Origin: Achromobacter mucicolens
GTDB lineage: Bacteria > Pseudomonadota > Gammaproteobacteria > Burkholderiales > Burkholderiaceae_B
Direction: 5' to 3'
Assembly: GCF_902859725.1 (NCBI RefSeq)
Contig: NZ_CADIJP010000009.1
Span: forward strand, 186,001-250,000
Length of the DNA: 64,000 nt
Shown here: positions 51,870-61,646 of the stretch, piece after piece
How positions within the stretch are numbered: the stretch's first letter is position 1
How the letters are laid out: the number at the start of each line of letters is the position of its first letter
Program-made: the position numbers and the translations under genes
The notes under the pieces: model-generated
Databases searched by the model: none
What the model saw: only the letters and a program-made list of their open reading frames with translations
What the model was told of the DNA's origin: nothing

Positions 51870-53666
51870 ATGTCTTTCGAAACCCTGGGTCTCGCGCCCG
51901 CCCTGTTGTCGGCCGTTCAAGAAGCTGGCTTCACCACCCCCACCACCGTTCAAGCCGCCGCCATTCCGCAAGCGCTGGCCGGCCATGACCTGATGGTGTC
52001 CTCGCAGACCGGCAGCGGCAAGACCGCGGCCTTCATGCTGCCCGCCCTGCACCGCATCGCCCAGATGCCCGCCAACAAGGGCGTCGGCGTGCAAGTGCTG
52101 GTGCTGACCCCGACCCGCGAACTCGCCCTGCAAGTCACGGAAGCCACCGCCACGTATGGCCGCAAGCTGGCCGACCTGCGCACCGCAACCGTCGTGGGCG
52201 GCATGCCCTACGGCGCGCAACTGAAGGCGCTGTCGCGCCGCGTCGACGTGCTGGTCGCCACCCCCGGCCGCCTGATCGATCACCTGCAATCGGGCCGCGT
52301 CAAGCTCAACACCGTGCACACCCTGGTGCTGGACGAAGCCGACCGCATGCTGGACATGGGCTTCATCGAAGACATCGAGACCATCATCGAGCGCCTGCCG
52401 CAAGAGCGCCAGACGCTGCTGTTCTCGGCCACCCTGGACGGCACCGTTGCCAAGCTGGCCGCGCGCATGATGCGCGAGCCGCAGCGCATCGAGATCGCCG
52501 GCGCCAAGGAAAAGCACACCAACATCACGCAAAGCCTGCTGTACGCGGACGACGCCAGCCACAAGATGCAGCTGCTGGACCACGTGCTGCGTGACGCCTC
52601 GCTGGATCAGGCCATCGTCTTCACGTCGACCAAGCGCGGCGCGGACGACCTGGCCGATCGCCTGGCCGACCAGGGCTTTGCCGCCGCCGCCCTGCACGGC
52701 GACATGAACCAGCGCCAGCGCACCCGCACGCTGTCGCAACTGCAACGCGGCCAGCTGCGCATCCTGGTGGCCACCGACGTGGCCGCCCGCGGCATCGACG
52801 TGCAAGGCATCAGCCACGCCGTCAACTTCGACCTGCCGATGCAGGCTGAAGACTACGTGCACCGCATCGGCCGTACGGGCCGCGCCGGCCGCAGCGGCCT
52901 GGCGTTCACGCTGGCCACGCATTCCGAGCGCCACAAGGTCCGCCGCATCGAGCATTACATTGGCCAGTCGATCACGCCTGAAGTGATCGCCGGTCTGGAA
53001 CCCAAGCGCACCCCGCGTCCGTCCACCGGTGGTGGCGGCGGCAAGCCCTTTGGCAAGCCTTTCGGCAAGCGTCCCGGCGGCTTCGGCGGTTCGCGTCATG
53101 CGTCGGGCGGCTTTGCCGGCGCCCGCGACGGCGCCCGCGATGGCGCCCCGCGTGAAGGCCGTTCCTTCGGCGGCCCGCGTGGCGAGTTCAAGCCGCGCGA
53201 CGGCGGCTACCAGGGCAACCGTTCCTTCGAAGACCGTCCGTTCGGCGACCGCCCGCAGCGTTCGTTTGGCGACCGCCCCAGCTTCGGCGATCGTCCGCAG
53301 CGTGAAGGCGGCTACCAGGGCAATCGCCCCTTCGGCGACCGTCCCCAGCGTGAAGGCGGCTTCCGTGGCGGCGACCGCGATTCGCGTCCCAGCTTCGGCG
53401 ACCGTCCCAGCTTCGGCGATCGTCCCCAGCGCGATGCCCGTCCGTTCAGCGAGCGCGGCCCGCGTGAAGGCGGTTTCCGCGGTGGCGATCGCGACGCGCG
53501 CCCCAGCTTTGGCGACCGTCCCAGCTTCGGTGACCGTCCCCAGCGCGAAGGCGGCTTCCGTGGCGGCGACCGTCCCGAAGGCGGCTTCCGTGGCAAGCCC
53601 TCGTTCGACAAGCGCCCCGGCGGCCCCGCCAAGCGTTTCACCAAGTCGTCCGATCGCCGCGGCTAA
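51870..53666 (+). CDS. DEAD-box RNA helicase with long RG/FGDRP-repeat tail
   Basis: RNA helicase of 598 residues. The core (about 1-380) has the Q motif (FETLGLAPAL), Walker A (SQTGSGKT), DEAD (LDEADRML), SAT (FSATLDG), and HRIGRTGRAG. The group is RhlE/CsdA-like. The tail (about 385-598) is low complexity: RGG and GGFRGGDRD units alternating with about ten copies of FGDRP, and rich in Arg and Gly, so it will bind RNA. I start at 51870 (MSFETLG) and not at 51852. The 5' leader of about 270 bases is long. Related tailed helicases act in cold adaptation and rRNA maturation. Confidence 0.92.
   Translation: MSFETLGLAPALLSAVQEAGFTTPTTVQAAAIPQALAGHDLMVSSQTGSGKTAAFMLPALHRIAQMPANKGVGVQVLVLTPTRELALQVTEATATYGRKLADLRTATVVGGMPYGAQLKALSRRVDVLVATPGRLIDHLQSGRVKLNTVHTLVLDEADRMLDMGFIEDIETIIERLPQERQTLLFSATLDGTVAKLAARMMREPQRIEIAGAKEKHTNITQSLLYADDASHKMQLLDHVLRDASLDQAIVFTSTKRGADDLADRLADQGFAAAALHGDMNQRQRTRTLSQLQRGQLRILVATDVAARGIDVQGISHAVNFDLPMQAEDYVHRIGRTGRAGRSGLAFTLATHSERHKVRRIEHYIGQSITPEVIAGLEPKRTPRPSTGGGGGKPFGKPFGKRPGGFGGSRHASGGFAGARDGARDGAPREGRSFGGPRGEFKPRDGGYQGNRSFEDRPFGDRPQRSFGDRPSFGDRPQREGGYQGNRPFGDRPQREGGFRGGDRDSRPSFGDRPSFGDRPQRDARPFSERGPREGGFRGGDRDARPSFGDRPSFGDRPQREGGFRGGDRPEGGFRGKPSFDKRPGGPAKRFTKSSDRRG
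53200..53640 (+). repeat. Tandem repeats encoding FGDRP and GGFRGGDRD units in the helicase tail
   Basis: Short direct repeats (TTCGGCGACCGTCCC-type and GAAGGCGGCTTCCGTGG-type units) recur through about 440 bp. They keep the frame in whole codons, which suggests replication slippage has changed the number of units. Confidence 0.8.
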
Positions 53667-53683
53667 TCTGTCCGTCTGATCCG

Positions 53684-53720
53684 AAAAAAGCCCCGCGGCC
53701 ATGCTGCGGGGCTTTTTTTT
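53684..53720 (+). terminator. Strong rho-independent terminator after the helicase gene
   Basis: Stem AAGCCCCGC / GCGGGGCTT with a 9-nt loop, followed by eight T residues and preceded by six A residues. Confidence 0.93.
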
Positions 53721-53755
53721 GGGAAAATGCCGGTTTGCCCCGGTACCATCCGCCC

Positions 53756-54943
53756 ATGCAACGCCCCGCCCCCGCCAATCTGCCTCCCCTGTCCCCCGCC
53801 GCACGTGAACACAGCGACGCCGCGGCCGCCCACCTGCGCGCCGCCATCACGGCGAGCGGCGGCTGGCTGCCGTTCGATCACTGGATGGCCGAGGCCCTGT
53901 ACGCGCCGGGACTGGGCTATTACGCGGCGGGCAACGTCAAGCTGGCCGATGCCGACGACGGCGGCAAGACGCCCGCCGGCGACTTCGTGACCGCGCCGCA
54001 GCTCACGCCGCTGTTCTCGCGCACACTGGCGCGCCAGGCGGCCGAGGTGCTGCGCCAGACGGACACGCGCGCCGTGCTGGAGTTCGGGGCCGGCACCGGG
54101 GCGCTCGCCGAAGGCGTGCTGCGCGAACTGGACGCGTTGGGGCTGTCCGACACGCGCTATCTGATTCTGGAAGTGTCGGCGGACCTGCGCGCGCGTCAGG
54201 CCGAACGGCTGGCCCCATTCGGTGACCGGGTGCAATGGCTGGACGCCCTGCCCCACGCGTTTTCCGGATGCGTGCTGGCCAACGAAGTGCTGGACGCGAT
54301 GCCGGTTTCCCTTTTTGTCTGGAGCGAAGCCGGCCAGGTGCTTGAACGCGGCGTGGCGGTAGATGCCGGCGGCGGTTTCACCTGGGAAGATCGCCCCGCC
54401 CCGGCCACCCTGGCGGCCGCGGTCGCGGCGCGCATGCCGGCGCTACCGGGCTACGTGTCGGAGATCAATCTGCAGGGCGAGGCGTGGATCGCGGCGATGG
54501 GCAGCTGGCTGGAACGCGGCGCGGCGCTGCTGGTGGACTATGGCTTTCCGCGCAGCGAGTATTACCACCCGCAGCGCGCGGGGGGCACGCTGATGTGCCA
54601 CCTGCGGCACCACGCGCACGGAGACCCCTTCACCGCACCGGGCCTGCAGGACATCACGGCGCACGTGGATTTCACCGCGATGGCGGACGCCGCGCTGGCG
54701 GCGGGAATGCAGGTGCTGGGCTACACGTCGCAGGCGCGCTTCCTGATGAACGCGGGCCTCATGGACCTGCTGGCCGGCCTGGATCCGTCCGATGCGCAGG
54801 CCTACGCGCAGGCGGTGGCGCCCGTGCAGAAGCTGCTATCGGAGGCGGAGATGGGCGAGTTGTTCAAGGTGCTGGCCGTCGGCCGCGGCATGACGGCGCC
54901 ATTGAGCGGATTCTCGCGCGGCGACCGGCTGGGCAAGCTGTAG
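53756..54943 (+). CDS. MidA/NDUFAF7-family SAM-dependent methyltransferase
   Basis: Protein of 395 residues of the MidA family (class I methyltransferase fold). The SAM-binding stretch is VLEFGAGTGALAEGVL near residue 108. Other conserved parts are the N-terminal GDFVTAPQLTPLFS and NEVLDAMPVSLFVW. The human relative NDUFAF7 methylates an arginine in complex I; the target here is not known. I use the ATG at 53756; a TTG seven codons upstream is also in frame. It is convergent with cca. Confidence 0.87.
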   Translation: MQRPAPANLPPLSPAAREHSDAAAAHLRAAITASGGWLPFDHWMAEALYAPGLGYYAAGNVKLADADDGGKTPAGDFVTAPQLTPLFSRTLARQAAEVLRQTDTRAVLEFGAGTGALAEGVLRELDALGLSDTRYLILEVSADLRARQAERLAPFGDRVQWLDALPHAFSGCVLANEVLDAMPVSLFVWSEAGQVLERGVAVDAGGGFTWEDRPAPATLAAAVAARMPALPGYVSEINLQGEAWIAAMGSWLERGAALLVDYGFPRSEYYHPQRAGGTLMCHLRHHAHGDPFTAPGLQDITAHVDFTAMADAALAAGMQVLGYTSQARFLMNAGLMDLLAGLDPSDAQAYAQAVAPVQKLLSEAEMGELFKVLAVGRGMTAPLSGFSRGDRLGKL

Positions 54944-54956
54944 CGCGAAACCCGGC

Positions 54957-56075
54957 TCAGACTGCCTGCAAATCGGCCAGACGCGCCAGGCGCGCCTGGC
55001 GCACGCTTTCCTTGATGCGCGCCGGCTCGCCCGCGCAAGCCTTGGCGATGGCGCCCGCGTCCACGCCGCGCACCGCCGCCACCCGCGATTGCCACGCGGG
55101 AAGGTCAACCGCGCGCAACACGGCCGCGGCATCCAACAGTTCAAAAAAGCGTTCCGGCTTGCGCAAGGCATCGGCGCGCTCCATCAGCGCCAACTGCGCA
55201 TCGGCCCTGTCCGGGCCATCCGGCATGCCATCCTGCGCACCCAATGCGTCGAGGACTTCAGGCAAGAGGCGCGCGTAGTCGTTGCATTCCGTGGGCACGC
55301 GCATCCGCCGTCCCAGCGCTTCGCGCTGGGGCGTCAAGCGGCACATCAGCGCATAGCGGCTTGCCAGAGGCAAGCCCTGCCGCGCAGCGCGATCCAACTG
55401 CGAAGCCACTTCGTCCACGCCCTGCAATTCGGGCATCACGCGCGCCAGCGCGCCGGATTCTTGCAGCACGCCCAGCATGCGCGAAGGCGCCTGCGCCATC
55501 AGGCCGCGCGACAATTCCTTCCAGACGCGTTCGGCCACCAGCGCATCGGCCTCGCCGGCCTCGACCATGCGGCGGCACAGCGCCATCGTTTCCGGCGCAA
55601 TGCTGAAATCGCCAAAGCGCGCGGCAAAGCGGGCGAGGCGCAGGATGCGTACGGGATCCTCTTCGAACGCATCGCCCACATGACGAAAGACCCGGGCGCG
55701 CAGGTCGTCCGCGCCGCCCAGCGGGTCGACGAGCCGGCCGTCTTCGTCCTGGGCAATGGCATTTACCGTAAGGTCGCGCCGGCGCAGGTCGTCCTCCAGC
55801 GTGACGTCCGCGCCCGTGTAGAAGGTGAAGCCCTTGTAGCCGCGCCCCGACTTGCGTTCGGTGCGCGCCAGGGCGTATTCCTCTTTGGTGCGGGGGTGCA
55901 GGAAGACGGGGAAATCGCCGCCGACGGGGATGAAGCCGCGGCCGGTCATGTCTTCGGGCGTGGCGCCCACCACGACCCAATCGTGATCGCCGTGCGGCAG
56001 GCCGAGCAGCGCATCTCGCACCGCGCCGCCAACGATATAGGCGCGCAGGCCCTCGGTCGCCGGATCGCGAGTCAT
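54957..56075 (-). CDS. cca: CCA-adding tRNA nucleotidyltransferase
   Basis: Adds or repairs the 3' CCA of tRNAs. The protein has 372 residues with the class II nucleotidyltransferase signature: [13 protein letters not shown] near residue 13, the [10 protein letters not shown] motif with catalytic carboxylates, and the [24 protein letters not shown] stretch. It belongs to the shorter bacterial group with no C-terminal HD phosphohydrolase domain. The start at 56075 overlaps the slt stop by four bases (TCAT on the plus strand), and the long open frame running back into slt is rejected. Confidence 0.95.
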   Translation of the reverse strand: MTRDPATEGLRAYIVGGAVRDALLGLPHGDHDWVVVGATPEDMTGRGFIPVGGDFPVFLHPRTKEEYALARTERKSGRGYKGFTFYTGADVTLEDDLRRRDLTVNAIAQDEDGRLVDPLGGADDLRARVFRHVGDAFEEDPVRILRLARFAARFGDFSIAPETMALCRRMVEAGEADALVAERVWKELSRGLMAQAPSRMLGVLQESGALARVMPELQGVDEVASQLDRAARQGLPLASRYALMCRLTPQREALGRRMRVPTECNDYARLLPEVLDALGAQDGMPDGPDRADAQLALMERADALRKPERFFELLDAAAVLRAVDLPAWQSRVAAVRGVDAGAIAKACAGEPARIKESVRQARLARLADLQAV

Positions 56076-58240
56076 GGCGCGGCGGCGGTTTCGGTGCCTG
56101 CCGGCACGACGTTGCCCAGGCGCTCCTTCAGCGATTGCGGCTGGCCGGTGAACATGGCCGCGTAATACGTGGCGTTGGACATCACGTTCTTGACGTAGAT
56201 GCGGGTTTCGGTGAACGGAATGGTTTCGGCAAAGATGGCGCCTTCGACGGGATGCGTGAAGGTCGAACGCCAATTGCGCGGCCGGCCGGGACCCGCGTTG
56301 TAACCGGCGCTGGCCAGCATCTGCGAGCCGTTCAAATCGCGCAGCACGATGTTCAGGTAGTTCGTGCCCAGTACGGTATTGGTGTCGAAATCGTTGACGC
56401 TGGCCGGCGTGAAGTCGCTCATGCCGATCTTGCCGGCCACCCACTTGGCCGTGGCGGGCATGAGCTGCATCAGCCCCGAAGCGCCCACGTGCGAGCGCGC
56501 ATCCATGATGAAGCGCGATTCCTGGCGGATCAGCCCGTACACCCAGGCCGGATCCAGCGCGATGGCGTTGGCCTTGGCGGTGACGCGGCCCTCGAACGGC
56601 GCGATGAAGCGCTGGCTGAAGTCGAATTCCTTTTCGGTGCGGTCCGACGTGTTGACCACGCGGTCGTAGATGTTCTCGGCGCGGGCCAGCTCGGCGGCGG
56701 CCAACAGCTGGCGGTCGCTCATGCCGCGCAGCGTGAAGTTCCATTCGGGAACGGCTTCGGCGCGCCAGCCCAGGCGGAACAGCAGCACGGCGCGTTGCAG
56801 GCCCGGATTGGCGCGGGCCTCGGCGATCTCGCGGTCGCTGATGGGCGCGGGGCGCGGCGGCACATTGATGCGGCGGCCCAGCTCTTCCGCGGCCAGTTGG
56901 CCGTAGAAATCAAAGCGGTCGGCGATGCTGGCGTAGGCGGCCTGCGCCTTGTCCTTGTTGCCCGTCGCGGCCTGGCCGCGGGCCTTCCAGTACACCCAGA
57001 CCGTCTCGGCCTGTTGCGAAGGCGGCATTTCGTCGATGGATTCGATGACCCACTTCCAGTCGATTTTCGGCTGGCGCAACGCGGCGCGCACCTTCCAGGC
57101 GGCGTTGTATTCCGTCATGCGGATATGGCCCGCCTCGCGGTACCAATCGTTGGCCCGGCTGTCCAGGCCCAGCGCGGCGGTCAGCGCGTACTGGCCGCGC
57201 ACCCACGCCAGGTTCGACTTGGACATCGACTTGGCCCATTCGCGGCGCAGGTAGGAGTCGGCGACGCTGACGTCCGAGCGAGCCAGGCGGGCCAGCGCGA
57301 TCGTGACCAGTTCCTTTTCGTTGCGACCCACGGGCATGCGGTCCTGCCGCGTCAGCCACTTCATGGGGTCTTTCATGATGACGTCGTAGGTCTTCACGTC
57401 GCGCGGCTCGAACATGTACTGCACGAACTTGCGCGCATCGGTGGTCTTGTTGGCCTCGATGGCATCGCGCAGCTGCGGCTCGAGCTGCTCCCAGCCCAGG
57501 ATGCCGTCGGCCACGAGTTGGTCGTACAGCGCCCAGCACGCGCTGCCGGGCGAAAACACGGCCATCGCCTGCGCGGCCGTGGCGCGCTGGCCGGTCATGT
57601 GCTTGCCGTCCAGGATGGCGCATTCGATCTGCGCGTTGCTGTTTTTGACGGGCGCCAGCTTGCGCACCGTTTCGAAGTCGCCGCTGCGGGCGGCGGCGAG
57701 CAGCCAGTCGCCGCGCAGGCGGTCGGCCAGGTAGGCGTCGCCATTGCTGTTGATGAACTGCTGCAGGGCCGCCACGGGCCGGCCCGAGGCGGGCGGCGTC
57801 CAGAGCTGATAGCGCAGCAGCCAGTATTCCGGATACATGCCCAGCGGGTCGCCCTTGGCCTGCGGCACCAGGGCGCCCAGCACCGACCACTGCTTGCGGT
57901 TCATGGCTTCGCGGGCGGCGACCACGGCGGCCAGCGCGGGCGTTTCCGCGGTCGGCGGCAGGCCCGCCAGCACCACGGGAGGCACGGCGATCATCGGCTG
58001 GGCCGCCTGCACGGCGGGCTGAGGCTGGGGATTGACGGCGGCGCTGCGCTGCTGCGCATCGACGGGCGCACAGGCAGCCGTGAAAAGCGCCACCAGCGGC
58101 AGCAAGCGGCGCAGCCCGGCGCGGGCGTCGGCGGCTTGCAACGACGAATTCTGATACCGTGGGGGCTGCCGGGCGCCTGTCTCGCGACGCACCCGCATGC
58201 TGAGCATACGCATGTTCGTCTTCAGCATGTTTGCCTTCAT
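56072..58240 (-). CDS. slt: Soluble-type lytic transglycosylase (Slt family)
   Basis: Murein-degrading enzyme of 722 residues. A basic N-terminus and hydrophobic segment precede a cysteine in FTAAC (residue 57), so it may be a lipoprotein, although the lipobox is atypical and the leader is long. An alpha-helical U-shaped domain follows. The C-terminal catalytic domain has the glutamate in GLIRQESRF, the [10 protein letters not shown] motif and the [28 protein letters not shown] block. The start at 58240 is divergent from 5-FCL across 27 bp; the open frame running on to 59287 is not used. Confidence 0.9.
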   Translation of the reverse strand: MKANMLKTNMRMLSMRVRRETGARQPPRYQNSSLQAADARAGLRRLLPLVALFTAACAPVDAQQRSAAVNPQPQPAVQAAQPMIAVPPVVLAGLPPTAETPALAAVVAAREAMNRKQWSVLGALVPQAKGDPLGMYPEYWLLRYQLWTPPASGRPVAALQQFINSNGDAYLADRLRGDWLLAAARSGDFETVRKLAPVKNSNAQIECAILDGKHMTGQRATAAQAMAVFSPGSACWALYDQLVADGILGWEQLEPQLRDAIEANKTTDARKFVQYMFEPRDVKTYDVIMKDPMKWLTRQDRMPVGRNEKELVTIALARLARSDVSVADSYLRREWAKSMSKSNLAWVRGQYALTAALGLDSRANDWYREAGHIRMTEYNAAWKVRAALRQPKIDWKWVIESIDEMPPSQQAETVWVYWKARGQAATGNKDKAQAAYASIADRFDFYGQLAAEELGRRINVPPRPAPISDREIAEARANPGLQRAVLLFRLGWRAEAVPEWNFTLRGMSDRQLLAAAELARAENIYDRVVNTSDRTEKEFDFSQRFIAPFEGRVTAKANAIALDPAWVYGLIRQESRFIMDARSHVGASGLMQLMPATAKWVAGKIGMSDFTPASVNDFDTNTVLGTNYLNIVLRDLNGSQMLASAGYNAGPGRPRNWRSTFTHPVEGAIFAETIPFTETRIYVKNVMSNATYYAAMFTGQPQSLKERLGNVVPAGTETAAAP

Positions 58241-58267
58241 ATTCAACCCCCCGGTTACAGCCACCGC

Positions 58268-58939
58268 ATGACTACGCAAAATACTCCAGAGGATACCGCA
58301 GTCCACCGCACGCGATTGCGGAAATTGCGCACCGAAATGCCTGAAGACCAGCGCAGCCGGGGCGCTTTGCTCATGCGCGCACGCCTTTTCACCTGGCTGA
58401 ATGTGGCCCGCGACCAGGCCGTGCAGGCCGGCCATCCGGCGCCCACCACCGTGGCCGCGTTCTGGCCGATGGCCGACGAGCCCGATCTGCGCCCGCTCCT
58501 GACGCAATGGAGCGAGGCCGGCATGACGGTGGCGCTGCCGGTCGTGCGCGAGCGCAACGCGCCGCTCGCCTTCCTGCCCTGGACGCCCGAGGCCGAGCTG
58601 CGCGCCGGCCCCTACGGCATCCAGGAGCCCGTGGCCGGTCCGGAACTCTTGCCCGACGTGGTACTGGTGCCCACCCTGGGTTACACCGAACTCGGCGACC
58701 GCCTGGGCTATGGCGGCGGCTATTACGACCGCACCCTGGCCGCCTTGCGCGACCGCGGCCACCCCTTCACCGCCATCGGCATCGCCTGGAGCTGCGGCGA
58801 GCTGGTCCCGGGATATGTCCCCGCCCCGCACGATGTCCGGCTGGACGCGGTGCTGACGCAGGACGGCTGGGTGCCGCACGCGCCGCTGGAGCAAGGCGGC
58901 AAGAGCGGATCGGTGCTGCATTCCTATCGCATGAATTGA
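58268..58939 (+). CDS. 5-formyltetrahydrofolate cyclo-ligase
   Basis: Converts 5-formyl-THF to 5,10-methenyl-THF with ATP. Length is 223 residues, near the family norm. Conserved stretches are RSRGALLMRARL at the start, PTLGYTELGDRLGYGGGYYDRTLA, and GIAWSCGELV. The start is at 58268, only 27 bases from the divergent slt start, so the two promoters must overlap or lie within the genes. In E. coli this gene is next to 6S RNA; I see no 6S RNA here. Confidence 0.92.
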   Translation: MTTQNTPEDTAVHRTRLRKLRTEMPEDQRSRGALLMRARLFTWLNVARDQAVQAGHPAPTTVAAFWPMADEPDLRPLLTQWSEAGMTVALPVVRERNAPLAFLPWTPEAELRAGPYGIQEPVAGPELLPDVVLVPTLGYTELGDRLGYGGGYYDRTLAALRDRGHPFTAIGIAWSCGELVPGYVPAPHDVRLDAVLTQDGWVPHAPLEQGGKSGSVLHSYRMN

Positions 58940-59225
58940 CGCGTCCCCGCTGACGCACCAGATTCGTCCGGCGTGACGCACCAGCTTGGTGCGCGCGCCC
59001 GGGCAGCTCTCCAGCCGCCCTCGCCCCCTGCCCGCCTCCCGTCCCCGGATTACGCCGTCGTCCGCCCCGGGGATGGCATTTCCCCCGCCCGCAGCGCATA
59101 TTGATGCCGTGTCGCCCCGTCTGCCGACAAAGCTGGCATGCGGGTTGCTTGTACACCTTGACCGGCCGGCCACGGCCGGATGACGGCCGCGTGCAAGCGG
59201 CCGCAAGCATCTGCACGGAGGAGCC
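58940..59225 (+). promoter_or_regulatory. Intergenic region upstream of the Anbu cluster
   Basis: 286 bp with no supportable ORF. Near the start, GACGCACCAGATT and GACGCACCAGCTT form an imperfect direct repeat (58952 and 58976 onward), 24 bases apart. The promoter for the four-gene Anbu operon should lie here. CACGGAGGAGCC precedes the ATG at 59226. Confidence 0.45.
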
Positions 59226-60656
59226 ATGAAGGACCTACCCGCCCGTCCATCCGCCTTTGACGAAATGCGCGATGGCGAGAACCGCATCCGCTCCCACTAC
59301 CAGGCGTTCGAGCGCTGGCACAACGAGCAGTCGGACGAAGCCATGTCCGTGCGCCGGCTGGAGGCCGACCTGAGCTTTCGCCGCGTCGGCATCACGTTTT
59401 CGGTCGCGGGCGACGCCGCCGGCACCGAGCGCCTGATTCCTTTCGACCTCATCCCGCGCATCATTCCCGCCGAGGAATGGCGCCACCTGGAAGCCGGCCT
59501 CAAACAGCGCGTGCGCGCACTGAACCTGTTCATCCGCGACATCTATCACGGCCACGACATCGTGCGCGCGGGCATCGTGCCGGCCGAACAGGTCTTCCTG
59601 AACGCGCAGTACCGTCCGGAGATGCAGGACGTCGACGTTGCCGAGGACATCTACTGCCACATCGCCGGCGTGGACCTCGTGCGGGCGGGCGCGGGTGAAT
59701 TCTATGTGCTGGAGGACAACCTGCGCGTGCCGTCGGGCGTGTCGTACATGCTGGAGAACCGCAAGATGTCGATGCGGCTCATGCCCGACGCCTTCGGCCG
59801 CATCAAGGTCGAACCCGTCGCGCACTACCCCGACCTGCTGCTGGACAACCTGCGCGAGGTCGCGCCGCACGGCGGCGACGACCCCACCGTGGTGGTGCTG
59901 ACGCCGGGCATGTACAACTCTGCCTACTTCGAGCACGCCTTCCTGGCCCAGCAGATGGGCGTGGAACTGGTGGAGGGGCAGGACCTGTTCGTCGAGCAGA
60001 ACACCGTCTACATGCGCACCACGCGCGGGCCGCGCAAGGTCGACGTGATCTACCGCCGGCTGGACGACGATTTTCTCGATCCGCTGTCCTTTCGCGCCGA
60101 TTCCGCGCTGGGCGTGCCGGGCCTCTTGTCGGTGTATCGCGCCGGCCGCGTCACGCTCGCCAACGCGATCGGCACCGGCATCGCCGACGACAAGTCCACG
60201 TATCTCTACGTGCCCGACATGATCCGCTTCTATCTGGGCGAGGAGCCCATCCTGTCGAACGTGCCGACCTGGCGCTGCGGCCGGCCGGACGAGCTGTCGC
60301 ACGTGCTGGCCAACATGCAGGACCTGGTCGTCAAGGAAGTGCATGGCGCGGGCGGATACGGGATGCTGGTCGGGCCGTCCGCCTCGCGCGCCGAGGTGGA
60401 ATCGTTCCGGGACCGCGTGCGCGCCAATCCCGCCAACTACATCGCGCAGCCCACGTTGGCGCTGTCGACCACGCCCACGTACGTGGAATCGGGCGTCGCG
60501 CCGCGCCACGTGGATCTGCGGCCGTACGTGCTGTGCGGCAAGGAGATCCGCACCGTGCCGGGCGGCCTGTGCCGCGTGGCGCTGACCGAGGGCTCGCTGG
60601 TGGTCAACAGCAGCCAGGGCGGCGGCACGAAGGACACCTGGGTGCTGGAGGACTGA
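59226..60656 (+). CDS. Circularly permuted ATP-grasp protein (Anbu-cluster)
   Basis: Protein of 476 residues of the circularly permuted ATP-grasp family. Characteristic stretches are [49 protein letters not shown] (the nucleotide-contacting part), [22 protein letters not shown] (the loop binding ATP), and the C-terminal [31 protein letters not shown]-like end. Family members are predicted to make amide or peptide bonds. Two bases separate it from the alpha-E gene. The substrates are not known. Confidence 0.92.
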   Translation: [476 protein letters not shown]

Positions 60657-60658
60657 CC

Positions 60659-61633
60659 ATGCTGAGCCGAACCGCCGACAATCTGTTCTGGATGTGCCGC
60701 TACACCGAGCGCGCCGAAAACACCGCCCGCATGCTGGACGTGAACCTGCAGATGTCACTGCTGCCGCAGGACACGCATACGCGCGAGGGCTCTTGGCTGG
60801 GCGTGCTGCGCATCTCCGAATTGCAGGGGCTGTATCAAAGCAAGTACGCCTCCATCTCGCCGCACGACGTGCTGGAATACATGGTGCGCGACCCGGAGAA
60901 TTCCTCGTCGATCTATTCGTGCATGCGCGCCGCCCGCGAAAACGCGCGCGCCGTGCGCGGCAGCCTCACGACGGAAGTCTGGGAAACCTACAACACGACG
61001 TGGCTCGAACTGCTCAAGCATCTGCACACGGGGCTGCTGGAACGCAATCCGGGCGAATTCTTCGAGTGGGTCAAATTCCGTTCGCACCTGGCGCGCGGCG
61101 TCACGATCGGCACCATGCTGGAAGACGAGGCGCTGTATTTCATGCGCATCGGCATGCACCTGGAGCGCGCCGACAACACCGCGCGCATGCTGGACGTGAA
61201 GTTCCATGAACGCAGCAGCGCGAGCGCGCAGGAGGGCCGCGCGGAACCGGCCAGCGCCGCGGCCGTGCAGAGCGAGTTCTACCGCTGGTCGGCGCTGCTC
61301 AGCTCCGTGTCCGGCCTGGAGATCTACCGCAAGGTGTACCGTGACGTCATTACCCCCGACCGCGTGGCCGAACTGCTGATCCTGCATGGCGACATGCCGC
61401 GGTCGCTGCTGGCCTCGATGCGGGCGGTGGCCGACGACCTGGCGCGCGTGGCGAACCAGCGCTCGACCGAGACCGAGCGGCGCGCCGGCATGTTGTGCGC
61501 CGAACTGCAGTACGGCCGCGTCGAGGACATCCTGGCGAGCGGCCTGCACCGGTACCTGGACCGGTTCCTTGACCGCATCAACGACCTGGGCAACCGGATC
61601 AGCCAGGACTTCCTGGTGCCGCTGTCGGCATAA
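60659..61633 (+). CDS. Alpha-E domain protein (Anbu-cluster)
   Basis: An all-helical protein of 324 residues of the DUF403/Alpha-E family. The start MLSRTADNLFWMCRYTERAENTARMLDV is the family signature and recurs near residue 160 as YFMRIGMHLERADNTARMLDV, a repeat inside the protein that shows two related helical halves. The role is unknown; it always travels with the ATP-grasp partner. The upstream in-frame open frame from 60533 is in another gene and not used. Confidence 0.92.
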   Translation: MLSRTADNLFWMCRYTERAENTARMLDVNLQMSLLPQDTHTREGSWLGVLRISELQGLYQSKYASISPHDVLEYMVRDPENSSSIYSCMRAARENARAVRGSLTTEVWETYNTTWLELLKHLHTGLLERNPGEFFEWVKFRSHLARGVTIGTMLEDEALYFMRIGMHLERADNTARMLDVKFHERSSASAQEGRAEPASAAAVQSEFYRWSALLSSVSGLEIYRKVYRDVITPDRVAELLILHGDMPRSLLASMRAVADDLARVANQRSTETERRAGMLCAELQYGRVEDILASGLHRYLDRFLDRINDLGNRISQDFLVPLSA

Positions 61634-61646
61634 CACGGAGACAGCC

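Noticed and set aside
56135-58267. A long plus-strand frame leading into 5-FCL
   Set aside because: It is opposite slt. Only the part from 58268 matches a family (5-formyl-THF cyclo-ligase).
58940-59225. 6S RNA next to 5-FCL, as in E. coli
   Set aside because: I could not find the long central-bubble hairpin or conserved 6S segments in this gap.
58241-59287. N-terminal extension of slt by about 349 residues
   Set aside because: The extension is antisense to 5-FCL and to the start of the ATP-grasp gene and shows no domain. The start at 58240 gives a normal Slt.
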